Below, piece after piece: positions 1-6,272 of a stretch of 6,854 nt of DNA. The notes below the pieces were generated by a model. That model ran no database searches and was not told the origin of the DNA. It saw only the letters and a program-made list of their open reading frames with translations. A program made the position numbers and the translations under genes. The DNA is from Candidatus Woesearchaeota archaeon (lineage in GTDB: Archaea; Nanobdellota; Nanobdellia; Woesearchaeales; GW2011-AR4): positions 1-6,854 of the forward strand of contig JACOZO010000009.1 in NCBI GenBank assembly GCA_016181325.1, read 5' to 3'. Numbering within the stretch: position 1 is the first letter of the stretch; every line of letters begins with the position of its first letter.

Positions 1-251
1 ATAATCTAATTCTTAATAATGAAAATTACGAGAGAATCAGGAAAGATATTTTTGGAATTAAAAGCTTTACAAGGTGGAGCTTGGCAATCAAAAAATATTT
101 TAATAATGATGAAAATTTAATGTTATGCGAGATAAACGGCAACCATAAAGTAGCTAAAACTGAAATTTTAAATGAGTCTGCCGATGTATATGACTTAACC
201 ATACCAATAACACATAACTTTGCTCTAAGTGCAGGTATTTTTGTACATAAT
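1..251 (+). other. Intein, C-terminal segment (5' partial), inserted in gyrA
   Basis: An intein excises itself from the precursor protein and joins the flanking exteins. The C-terminal splicing blocks are clear. ADVYDLTIPITHNFALSAG matches block F, and GIFVHN followed by Ser matches block G, with the penultimate His, the terminal Asn that cyclises (codon 249-251) and Ser as the +1 nucleophile of the C-extein. A hand count gives about 28% G+C for bases 1-251, against about 51% for the next 230 bases, which fits a transferred element. The preceding residues (NLILNNENYERIRKDIFGI and on) could be the end of a homing endonuclease or a linker, but no LAGLIDADG or HNH motif is visible, so endonuclease content is unknown. 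The insertion point precedes the Ser of the conserved GyrA SIDGD motif. This is 11 residues before the catalytic Tyr and differs from the mycobacterial GyrA intein site next to that Tyr (family knowledge). Confidence 0.93.
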
Positions 252-1022
252 TCCATCGACGGGGATGCCCCGGCGGCAATGAGGTACACCGAGTGCAGGC
301 TTGCAAAGCTTGCAGAGGAGATGCTGGAGAACATAGACAAAAGGACAGTGAAATTTGTCCCGAATTTCGACAGCAGCACAACAGAGCCTTTAGTGCTTCC
401 ATCAAAATATCCCAATCTTCTGGTGAACGGAAGCTCCGGCATAGCTGTCGGGATGGCAACCAACATACCACCTCATAACATGGCAGAAGTGATAAATGCA
501 GTCATAGCCCAGATAGGCAACCACGACATAAGCCTCAATGAGCTCATGCAGCACATACAGGGGCCTGACTTCCCCACCGGAGGGATAATCTGCGGGAAAA
601 ACGGCATCATGGAAGCCTACTCAAAGGGAAGGGGCAAGCTGATTGTGAGGGCAAAGACTTCCTTTGAGGAGACAAAAACGAAAGAAAGCATAATAGTCAC
701 AGAGATACCATATATGGTCAACAAGTCAGAGATGATAGAGGAAATCGCGGACAATGTAAGGGACAAGAGGATAATCGGGATTTCCGACATAAGGGATGAA
801 TCCGACAGGGACGGGATGAGGATAGTCATTGAGCTCAGGAAGGATGCGGACAGGGATGTCGTGCTGAACCAGCTTTTCGAGCATTCCAGGCTGCAGACGA
901 CATTCGGTATAATAATGCTCGCGCTTGTCGACAATGTCCCGAAAGTGGCACAGGAAGGATGTTATAAGGGAAAGGACGCTTTACGACCTCAACAAGGCGC
1001 AGACAAATGCCCATATACTTGA
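3..1022 (+). CDS. gyrA: DNA gyrase subunit A, 5' part: intein C-terminus plus breakage-reunion domain (5' partial, frameshifted at 3' end)
   Basis: GyrA is the DNA-cleaving subunit of gyrase (A2B2), which introduces negative supercoils using ATP. The frame is open from the window edge, so the true start lies upstream; the TTG at base 81 is an internal codon, not a start. Bases 3-251 encode the end of an intein. The gyrase sequence resumes at base 252 with SIDGDAPAAMRYTECRL, which contains the catalytic tyrosine that bonds to cut DNA (Y codon 285-287). Further conserved stretches are GSSGIAVGMATNIPPHN, GPDFPTGG, LIVRAK, VTEIPY and LQTTFGI. Homology stops after LVDNVPKV, at about base 947. The last 25 codons before the TGA at 1020 are out-of-frame sequence and resemble nothing in GyrA. 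About 107 residues of the N-terminal extein are outside the window. The family identification is secure; whether an active protein is made is doubtful because of the frame break. Confidence 0.9.
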   Translation, partial: NLILNNENYERIRKDIFGIKSFTRWSLAIKKYFNNDENLMLCEINGNHKVAKTEILNESADVYDLTIPITHNFALSAGIFVHNSIDGDAPAAMRYTECRLAKLAEEMLENIDKRTVKFVPNFDSSTTEPLVLPSKYPNLLVNGSSGIAVGMATNIPPHNMAEVINAVIAQIGNHDISLNELMQHIQGPDFPTGGIICGKNGIMEAYSKGRGKLIVRAKTSFEETKTKESIIVTEIPYMVNKSEMIEEIADNVRDKRIIGISDIRDESDRDGMRIVIELRKDADRDVVLNQLFEHSRLQTTFGIIMLALVDNVPKVAQEGCYKGKDALRPQQGADKCPYT

Positions 1023-2361
1023 GGGGCTTATAATCGCTTCAGAAAACATCGACAATGTCATAAAGCTGATACGCAAGAGCAGGTCGGCAGACATTGCCAA
1101 GGAATCTTTAGTCACTGAATTCAATCTTACGCACGAGCAGTCGCAGGCAATCCTTGAGATGAGGCTGCAAAGGCTGACTTCGCTGGAGCAGGACAAGGTA
1201 AGGGCAGAGCACAAGGAACTGCTCAAGCTCATAGAAAAGCTGAAGGCAATCCTGATGGACCCTGCCAAGATACTGCAGATAATAAAAGACGAGCTGGCTG
1301 AAGTAAGGGACAAGTATTCCGACAAGAGGAGGACTGAAATCACAGAATCCGGCGTTGAGAATGCAGTGGTTGAAGACCTGATAAAAGACGAGAATGTCGT
1401 GATCACAATAACAAATTCAGGCTACATAAAGAGGATGCTGGCAACAGTCTACAAGACGCAGCACAGGGGTGGCAAGGGCGTGATAGCAGCCACAACAAAA
1501 GATGAAGATGCCGTCAAGGATGTGTTCACCGCCAATACCCACGACTCCATGCTATTCTTCACGACAAACGGCAAGGTGTACTGGCTGAAAGTGCACCAGA
1601 TACCAGAAGCCACGAGGATAGCGAAAGGCAAGGCAATCGTAAATCTCATACAGACAGGCACAGACGAGAAGATAAGCACATTTGTCCCTGTGAGGAATTT
1701 CAACGATGACAGCTACATCATAATGGCCACAAAAAAAGGCACGATAAAGAAAACTTCAGTTTCGGCCTACAGCAACCCAAGAAAGACAGGCATCATAGCC
1801 ATAACCCTAGACGAGAATGACGAGCTGATAAATGCAGAGCTGACAGACGGGAAAAAGGAAATAATCCTGGCAACAAAGAACGGCCTTGCAGTAAGGTTCG
1901 AGGAGGAAAAAGTAAGGGCGACCGGAAGGTCATCGCAGGGGGTAAGGGGGATAAGCCTCAAGGACAATGATGAGGTTGTAGGCATGGTTGTAGCTTCCGA
2001 CGAGAAGACACTGTTTTCAATAACAGAGAACGGATACGGTAAAAGGACGCCGATATCCGAGTACAGGCTCACAAACAGGGGGGGCTCGGGCGTAATCAAC
2101 ATACAATGCTCTGAAAGGAACGGCAATGTAGTGTCAATCTGCGACATCACAGACAGCGATGACATACTGCTCATCAGCAAGAACGGGATCATAATAAGGG
2201 TGTCTTCGACTGACATCTCCGTGATAGGCAGGAACACCCAGGGAGTCAGGGTCATGAAGCTCGATGAAGGCGACAAGGTGGCAAGCGCTGTTAGAGTTGT
2301 TAGGGAAGAGATTGCCGATGATTCAGGAAGTGACGCAAGCGACGGGCAGCAGCAGAATTAG
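925..2361 (+). CDS. gyrA: DNA gyrase subunit A, 3' part: end of breakage-reunion domain and C-terminal beta-propeller
   Basis: Same gene as the preceding GyrA part, continued in a different frame; true homology starts near base 949 (HRKDVIRERTLYDLNKA). The first ~160 residues are the coiled-coil and tower end of the cleavage domain (AHILEGL, SQAILEMRLQRLTSLE, DKRRTEI). The C-terminal DNA-wrapping propeller follows. The GyrA box, QHRGGKG (bases 1459-1479), marks a gyrase rather than topoisomerase IV. Further blade repeats include GRSSQGVRGISL, YRLTNRGGSGV and GRNTQGVRVMKL. The protein ends in a polar, acid-rich tail (DDSGSDASDGQQQN) before the TAG. TTG 925 and ATG 934 could restart translation, but neither has an evident Shine-Dalgarno site, and they read out-of-frame gyrA bases. 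A separately functional C-terminal polypeptide is therefore unlikely. The next gene has its own promoter. Confidence 0.9.
   Translation: MSTMSRKWHRKDVIRERTLYDLNKAQTNAHILEGLIIASENIDNVIKLIRKSRSADIAKESLVTEFNLTHEQSQAILEMRLQRLTSLEQDKVRAEHKELLKLIEKLKAILMDPAKILQIIKDELAEVRDKYSDKRRTEITESGVENAVVEDLIKDENVVITITNSGYIKRMLATVYKTQHRGGKGVIAATTKDEDAVKDVFTANTHDSMLFFTTNGKVYWLKVHQIPEATRIAKGKAIVNLIQTGTDEKISTFVPVRNFNDDSYIIMATKKGTIKKTSVSAYSNPRKTGIIAITLDENDELINAELTDGKKEIILATKNGLAVRFEEEKVRATGRSSQGVRGISLKDNDEVVGMVVASDEKTLFSITENGYGKRTPISEYRLTNRGGSGVINIQCSERNGNVVSICDITDSDDILLISKNGIIIRVSSTDISVIGRNTQGVRVMKLDEGDKVASAVRVVREEIADDSGSDASDGQQQN
945..951 (+). other. Frame break and small internal deletion in gyrA
   Basis: Upstream frame: LVDNVPKV ends with GTG 945-947. 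Downstream frame: HRKDVIRERT begins with CAC 949-951. In GyrA relatives such as Bacillus subtilis these two blocks are separated by about 12 residues (of the type LTLKQCLEHYLD). Here only one base separates them, so about 35 bases appear to be missing, and the frame moves by one position. The block is well conserved in the family, which argues against a programmed frameshift or a naturally split gene. It suggests either a real deletion that inactivates the gene or an assembly error. The 35-base size is inferred from family spacing recalled from memory. Confidence 0.8.
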
Positions 2362-2375
2362 GGCACTCCAAAACA

Positions 2376-2391
2376 CAAACTTTTTTATATC
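2376..2391 (+). promoter_or_regulatory. Archaeal BRE/TATA promoter for the cca cluster
   Basis: CAAAC followed by TTTTTTATAT is a BRE-plus-TATA arrangement. The TATA centre is about 25 bases before the ATG at 2412, the distance normally found between TATA and transcription start in archaea, and no Shine-Dalgarno site precedes that ATG. The cca transcript is therefore probably leaderless. The T-run could also help end gyrA transcription. The same CAAAC-TTTTATAT pattern recurs at the right end of the window. Confidence 0.7.
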
Positions 2392-2411
2392 CTGCAAATT
2401 AGTTTCTGCCA

Positions 2412-3671
2412 ATGAAGCAGGTCAAGCAAATTCTCAACGAAGCCCTTAAGGACATACAGCCTGACAAGGGATACGAAAAAGAGATATTCAGAAGGCTCAA
2501 TGAGCTGATAAGGAAGATAAACCAGAATCAGAACGGCATAAGGGCGATTCTCGGCGGCTCAGGGGCAAAAGGCACATGGCTCAGGACATTTGATGCCGAC
2601 ATCTTCGCACTGTTTGATTACAGCAAATACAATGGCAAAAGTGACAGGCTGTCAGACATCCTGGAAAAAATCCTTAAAAGAAAATTCAAGAACCTCATAA
2701 GAATCCACGGCTCAAGGGATTACTTCCAGCTCAGGCAGGGGACTTTCACTTTTGAAATTGTCCCAATACTGAAGATTAGAAAGGCATCGCAGGCAAAGAA
2801 CATAACTGATGTGAGCCCGCTGCATTCGCAATGGGCGAGGAAGCACAGAAAGCTTGCCAATGACATGAAGCTGACAAAGCAGTTCTGCAAGGCCCAAAGG
2901 ATATATGGGGCAGAAAGCTACATCAACGGGTTTTCCGGCTATGTATGCGAGATACTCACAGCGCATTACGGCTCGTTCATGAATCTTGTGAAGAATGCCG
3001 CAAAATGGCAAGACAGGGCTGTTGTTGATGCGGCAAAATATTATAAGGGAAAGGACGTGTTCAGGGAGATAAACACTTCAAAGCTTGTTTCTCCTCTGAT
3101 AGTCATCGATCCCGTGCAGAAAGACAGGAATGCATCAGCGGCATTGAGCAGGGAAAAGTATGATAAATTAAAGCACTCATGCAGTGAATTCCTGAAAAGC
3201 CCCTCAAAAAGATTTTTTGAGGAGGAAGACATGGGCAAGTCCTTTCTTGGCTCAAAATCAGGCTCCAGAAGCCTGTTTGTGGCAAAAGCAAAGCCGCTTG
3301 CAGGAAAAATCGACGTGGTCGGCGGCAAGCTATTGAAGATATACGAATTCATGCGCAGCGAGCTGGCAAGGCATGGCTTTAAGCTGATAAAGTCCGGCTG
3401 GGAATGGGACAGGAAAAATGATGCCTTATTCTACCTCCTGCTTGAAAAAAAGCCGCTGCCGAAAAATGTGGAGATAGCAGGGCCGCCCCTTGACATGAAG
3501 GAGCACGTTGCAAATTTTAAAAAAGCCCATAAGAACAACTATCCCAAATCCGGAAAGATATTTGCGCTTGTGCCAAGGAAATTCACAAGGCCGGAAGACC
3601 TGATAAGGGCTTTGATGAGGGATAAATCAGTCCGGGAAAGAAGCAAATCCATGTCTTTCAGGATGCTGTAA
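2412..3671 (+). CDS. cca: CCA-adding enzyme (tRNA nucleotidyltransferase), archaeal class I
   Basis: Adds or repairs the 3'-terminal CCA of tRNAs from CTP and ATP without a nucleic acid template, in the cytoplasm. At 419 residues it is close to the usual archaeal length. The nucleotidyltransferase signature GGSGAKGTWLRTFDADIF spans residues 48-65. The metal-binding acids are D61, D63 and, on the third strand, E115 (FEIVPIL). The middle domain carries IYGAESYINGFSGYVCEIL (164-182) and HYGSF, and the tail domain carries DPVQKDRNASAAL (233-245), all diagnostic of archaeal CCA enzymes. In the Archaeoglobus enzyme the acids are recalled as E59, D61 and D110, so two of the three positions here have Glu and Asp exchanged. 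ATG 2412 is chosen because the promoter spacing fits a leaderless start. The stop is 2 bases before the next ATG, which indicates co-transcription with the downstream genes. Confidence 0.93.
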   Translation: MKQVKQILNEALKDIQPDKGYEKEIFRRLNELIRKINQNQNGIRAILGGSGAKGTWLRTFDADIFALFDYSKYNGKSDRLSDILEKILKRKFKNLIRIHGSRDYFQLRQGTFTFEIVPILKIRKASQAKNITDVSPLHSQWARKHRKLANDMKLTKQFCKAQRIYGAESYINGFSGYVCEILTAHYGSFMNLVKNAAKWQDRAVVDAAKYYKGKDVFREINTSKLVSPLIVIDPVQKDRNASAALSREKYDKLKHSCSEFLKSPSKRFFEEEDMGKSFLGSKSGSRSLFVAKAKPLAGKIDVVGGKLLKIYEFMRSELARHGFKLIKSGWEWDRKNDALFYLLLEKKPLPKNVEIAGPPLDMKEHVANFKKAHKNNYPKSGKIFALVPRKFTRPEDLIRALMRDKSVRERSKSMSFRML

Positions 3672-3673
3672 AA

Positions 3674-4708
3674 ATGCAGGCTTTAATACTTGCGGCGGGC
3701 AAATCAACAAGGACGTATCCTCTGACAATAACAAGGCCAAAGCCTATGCTCAAAGCCGCAAACAAGCCATTGCTGGAGCACAATCTGGAAGCCCTCAATG
3801 GAATCGTCTCTGAAGCCATAATAGTGGTAGGGTACAGAAAAGAGCAGATCAAAGATCATTTCGGCAGCAGATATAAGAACATAAAAATAAGGTATGTTGA
3901 GCAGAAAGAGCAGCTTGGAACAGGGCATGCTGTTGCAATGGCTGAAAAACACATAAAAGACAGGCTTCTGATAATGATGGGTGATGATATCTATTCAAAG
4001 GATGATATTGCCAACTGCGCCAGATACCCCCAGTCTTTGATGGTATCAAAAGTGAAAAATCCTAGTAATTTCGGCGTTGTCACGGGAAAAAACGGTATGC
4101 TTCAGGATTTCTTTGAGAAGCCTGAGAAGTTTGTGTCAGACCTGGCAAGCACTGCATTTTATTCAACCGACACAAGAATATTCGGCTGCCTGAAGAAAAT
4201 CAAACTGTCCAAAAGGGGAGAACTTGAGCTTCCTGATGCTGTAAAACTGCTTTCAAAGGAAACTTCCATAAACTGCGTCAAAGCCAGTCAATGGCTGCCT
4301 ATCGCATATCCATGGGACCTGCTGAAAGCTGACATGCTCCTAAGGAAAAACAAGAATTTCATAGGAAAATCGCCGAAGATAACAGGAAATGTCGAGAACT
4401 CGTCAATAGGCGATAATTGCACAATAAATGGGGACGTCAGAAATTCAATAATTATGGACAATGCAGTTGTCAAGGAAGGCTCGATTGCTGAATATTCCTT
4501 ACTGGGAGAGAACGTAAATTTCAGAGGGAAAATAATGGCAAAAAATAATGCTGTTTCGGCTGTCAACGGGAAAAACATCGTTGCTGAAAGGCTTGGTGCC
4601 GTAATAGGAGATAATTCAAGAATAGATAACTGCACAATAAATGCAGGATGCAAAATCTGGCCCAACAAGAAACTTTCAAATACTAACATAACTAAAGACA
4701 TAATTTAA
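3674..4708 (+). CDS. Sugar-1-phosphate nucleotidyltransferase with left-handed beta-helix tail (GlmU/RmlA-like)
   Basis: Predicted to couple an NTP and a sugar-1-phosphate into a nucleotide sugar plus pyrophosphate in the cytosol. Residues 1-225 form the nucleotidyl-transfer fold: LAAGKSTRTYPLTITRPKPM (6-25) binds the nucleotide, LGTGHAVAMA (81-90) contacts the base, GDD (103-105) supplies a metal-binding acid, and FEKP (147-150), GELELPDAV (182-190) and WLPIAYPWDLLKAD (207-220) are family motifs. Residues 230-344 contain hexapeptide repeats of a beta-helix (SSIGDNCTING, SIIMDNAVV, GAVIGDNSRIDNCTIN). At 344 residues it is shorter than archaeal GlmU-like bifunctional enzymes (about 400). The GlmU acetyltransferase features around YVGDS and GAGT..AN.R look eroded (AEYSLLGEN, FRGKIMAKNN), so acetyl transfer is doubtful. 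The sugar and base cannot be read from sequence; UTP or dTTP with GlcNAc-1-P or Glc-1-P are the likeliest. It starts 2 bases after cca. Confidence 0.85.
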   Translation: MQALILAAGKSTRTYPLTITRPKPMLKAANKPLLEHNLEALNGIVSEAIIVVGYRKEQIKDHFGSRYKNIKIRYVEQKEQLGTGHAVAMAEKHIKDRLLIMMGDDIYSKDDIANCARYPQSLMVSKVKNPSNFGVVTGKNGMLQDFFEKPEKFVSDLASTAFYSTDTRIFGCLKKIKLSKRGELELPDAVKLLSKETSINCVKASQWLPIAYPWDLLKADMLLRKNKNFIGKSPKITGNVENSSIGDNCTINGDVRNSIIMDNAVVKEGSIAEYSLLGENVNFRGKIMAKNNAVSAVNGKNIVAERLGAVIGDNSRIDNCTINAGCKIWPNKKLSNTNITKDII

Positions 4709-4716
4709 GCCGTACA

Positions 4717-5271
4717 ATGAAGAAAATAAAATATGTCGGAATAACTATGGCGGGAATTTTGCTTTTGTTCCTGTCATTTAAGCTGGACTCTTATGCATAC
4801 CTTTTATTCAGGGATGCCCGGGTGCTGCCATTGAGCATTATTCTTGGCCTGCTGTCAAACTTCGGCATCGTAATAATAGTCCTTTATTTATTGCCCTTAT
4901 TTATTTTTTACAAAGGGAACAAGAAAAAATCCAAGCAAGGCATAATCAAGCCATTGCTGGCAAGCCTCGCATTAAGCATTATAATTTCCCTGCTGCTGAA
5001 ATCAATGCTCTTGAGAGAACGGCCGTTTGACGTATTCCGGGATTTCGGCATAATTAATAATTCATTCCCCAGCATGCACGCCCTGGTTGCATTTGCTTCC
5101 CTCCCGATACTGGCAAGAAACCTGAGGAATGCGCGATATTTCACAATCTATGCCCTGCTTGTGGCTTTTAGCAGGGTCTACTTCGGCTATCACTACATGA
5201 GCGATGTGGTATTCGGGATATTCGCAGGCTACTTTACCGGCATGTTTTCGGCAAGATTCTCGAAAAAATGA
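4717..5271 (+). CDS. PAP2-family integral membrane phosphatase, probably polyprenyl (pyro)phosphate phosphatase
   Basis: PAP2 enzymes remove phosphate from lipid phosphates or pyrophosphates through a phospho-histidine intermediate at the membrane surface. All three signature motifs are complete: K95-x6-R102-P103 (KSMLLRERP), PSMH 118-121 (the family's PSGH), and S152-R153-x5-H159-x3-D163 (SRVYFGYHYMSD). H159 is the expected nucleophile. Hydrophobic segments at about residues 6-21, 37-65, 77-95, 120-134, 140-157 and 163-178 suggest five or six membrane spans. A lysine-rich loop lies near 66-78 and a basic tail ends the protein. Length (184 residues) is normal for bacterial and archaeal members. 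The gene lies 8 bases after the nucleotidyltransferase and overlaps the polyprenol kinase by 4 bases, which favours a dolichyl/polyprenyl carrier as substrate over phosphatidic acid. That substrate assignment is inference. Confidence 0.88.
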   Translation: MKKIKYVGITMAGILLLFLSFKLDSYAYLLFRDARVLPLSIILGLLSNFGIVIIVLYLLPLFIFYKGNKKKSKQGIIKPLLASLALSIIISLLLKSMLLRERPFDVFRDFGIINNSFPSMHALVAFASLPILARNLRNARYFTIYALLVAFSRVYFGYHYMSDVVFGIFAGYFTGMFSARFSKK

Positions 5272-5855
5272 AGCTGAACAGTCTTGAGACAAGGAGGCAG
5301 GTGTTCCACCTATTCTTCGGCATATCTATTGCGGCGCTGTTTCATTATAATATCCTAAATTCCATAATAATAATTATTTTTATAGGCTTGGCATTGTCGT
5401 TCATCGGCAGAAAAATTCACCTTCCCGTATGGTCATGGCTGCTGTCTAAGCTTGAGCGGGAAAAAGACATGAAGAGATTTCCCGGCAAAGGCGCCATATT
5501 CTACCTTATTGGATGTTTTATTGCAATATCGCTGTTCCCGAAGGACATTGCAACAGCATCCATACTCATACTCGCATTTGGAGATTCTGTGTCACATCTG
5601 AGCGGGCTGCATTACGGCAGCGTGCGCAATCCCCTTAACAAGAAAAAATTCCTGGAAGGGGCATTATTCGGATTTGTGTCTGCCCTGATACCTTCCTTGA
5701 TGCTCCTGAGGCCTGCAGAGGCATTTGCCGGCTCACTGGCAGCAATGGCCATAGAAGCGATTGAAATAAAACTTGGAGCAGACATGATTGATGACAACCT
5801 TACGATTCCAGTGGGGGCAGGGATTGCGATATACGCCGTCAGGATTTTGATTTGA
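5268..5855 (+). CDS. CTP-dependent polyprenol (dolichol) kinase / cytidylyltransferase-family membrane protein
   Basis: Relatives (Sec59 dolichol kinase, the phytol kinase and Dgk1 groups) phosphorylate a membrane lipid alcohol using CTP. Visible motifs are ETRRQVFHLFFG (7-18), the family's opening E..RK..H...G; AFGDSVSHLSGLHYG (103-117), the GD.-A...G nucleotide-binding element; NKKKFLEG (124-131), the K-T-x-EG element; and an EAIE..LGADMIDDNLTIPV stretch (163-182), ending in the D-DNLTIP signature. Several hydrophobic helices give a multi-span membrane protein of 195 residues, typical for archaeal members. The start ATG overlaps the phosphatase stop as ATGA (5268-5271), indicating translational coupling. 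With the PAP2 neighbour it forms a dephosphorylation/rephosphorylation pair for a lipid carrier. Phytol/geranylgeraniol salvage or a CDP-lipid synthase are less likely alternatives. Function is assigned by motif and context only. Confidence 0.8.
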   Translation: MKLNSLETRRQVFHLFFGISIAALFHYNILNSIIIIIFIGLALSFIGRKIHLPVWSWLLSKLEREKDMKRFPGKGAIFYLIGCFIAISLFPKDIATASILILAFGDSVSHLSGLHYGSVRNPLNKKKFLEGALFGFVSALIPSLMLLRPAEAFAGSLAAMAIEAIEIKLGADMIDDNLTIPVGAGIAIYAVRILI

Positions 5856-5861
5856 GCAGGC

Positions 5862-5896
5862 AGTATTATCCTTCTAACCGGTCCTGAAATAATACT
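5862..5896. terminator. Inverted repeat between convergent genes, possible bidirectional terminator
   Basis: AGTATTAT (5862-5869) is the exact reverse complement of ATAATACT (5889-5896). They are separated by 19 bases that can add a short TTC/GAA extension, with ACCGGT in the loop. It lies between the kinase stop (5855) and the vapC stop (5895-5897), overlapping the latter. The stem is AT-rich and lacks a strong flanking T-run, so termination is only a suggestion. Confidence 0.35.
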
Positions 5897-6272
5897 ATGG
5901 CTCAGTCCTCTTTATTTCCAAATTGTTAAAATGATTGTCATAAGAGACAAATTCTGAGCAATTATTAATCAGAGCTGTAACATAGTTAATCAAGTCAAAT
6001 ATGTTGAGATCATACCTTTCTATTCTCCTGTAACTTTCGAATAGCAGATTTTTGTCCAACTGCACAATGGTGCCTTTGCCCTTAAACAGCGATTTTATGC
6101 AATTGGAAGCGTATGTTGCATTATTTTTGATGGTTGATATGCCATGCTGAGCTTCAACCAGGCACAGGGTATTTGTGACAAACTCTTCACATAATGCCAT
6201 TCTGCATTTCTCTTTATCATTGTTGTCAGTAAAAGCTTTGATTATGACATTTGCATCTATGAATTGAGTCAC
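5895..6272 (-). CDS. vapC: VapC-type PIN-domain ribonuclease toxin
   Basis: PIN-domain toxins are Mg-dependent RNases that cut tRNA, rRNA or mRNA when released from their antitoxin. The 125-residue length is typical. The four acidic positions are present: D6 (FIDANVII), E40 (LVEAQHG), D93 (NIFDLINYVTAL) and D112 (VSYDNHFNNL). The start is GTG at 6270-6272, overlapping the antitoxin stop as GTGA. It is preceded at 5 bases by a strong Shine-Dalgarno site, GAGGAGG. Gene order (antitoxin first, 4-base overlap) is the classic vapBC layout. The gene is more AT-rich in appearance than the plus-strand cluster, fitting a mobile accessory module. The RNA target cannot be deduced. Confidence 0.9.
   Translation of the reverse strand: MTQFIDANVIIKAFTDNNDKEKCRMALCEEFVTNTLCLVEAQHGISTIKNNATYASNCIKSLFKGKGTIVQLDKNLLFESYRRIERYDLNIFDLINYVTALINNCSEFVSYDNHFNNLEIKRTEP

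Noticed and set aside
81..1022. A free-standing 313-residue gene starting at TTG 81
   Set aside because: The frame is open to the window edge and the first 57 codons are the C-terminal part of an intein, so base 81 is internal to gyrA.
930..1022. Programmed ribosomal frameshift in gyrA
   Set aside because: A frameshift would not account for the missing ~12 conserved residues, and no convincing slippery heptamer or downstream structure is seen at the junction.
981..1406. Long minus-strand open frames under gyrA (also 617-934, 1449-1703, 1767-2276)
   Set aside because: They run antisense to well-conserved gyrase coding sequence, show low-complexity Ser/Leu-rich translations and no recognisable domain; they are shadows of the plus-strand codon bias.
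2264..2449. Plus-strand open frame bridging the gyrA end and cca start
   Set aside because: It overlaps conserved coding sequence at both ends in the wrong frame, crosses the cca promoter and has no family resemblance.
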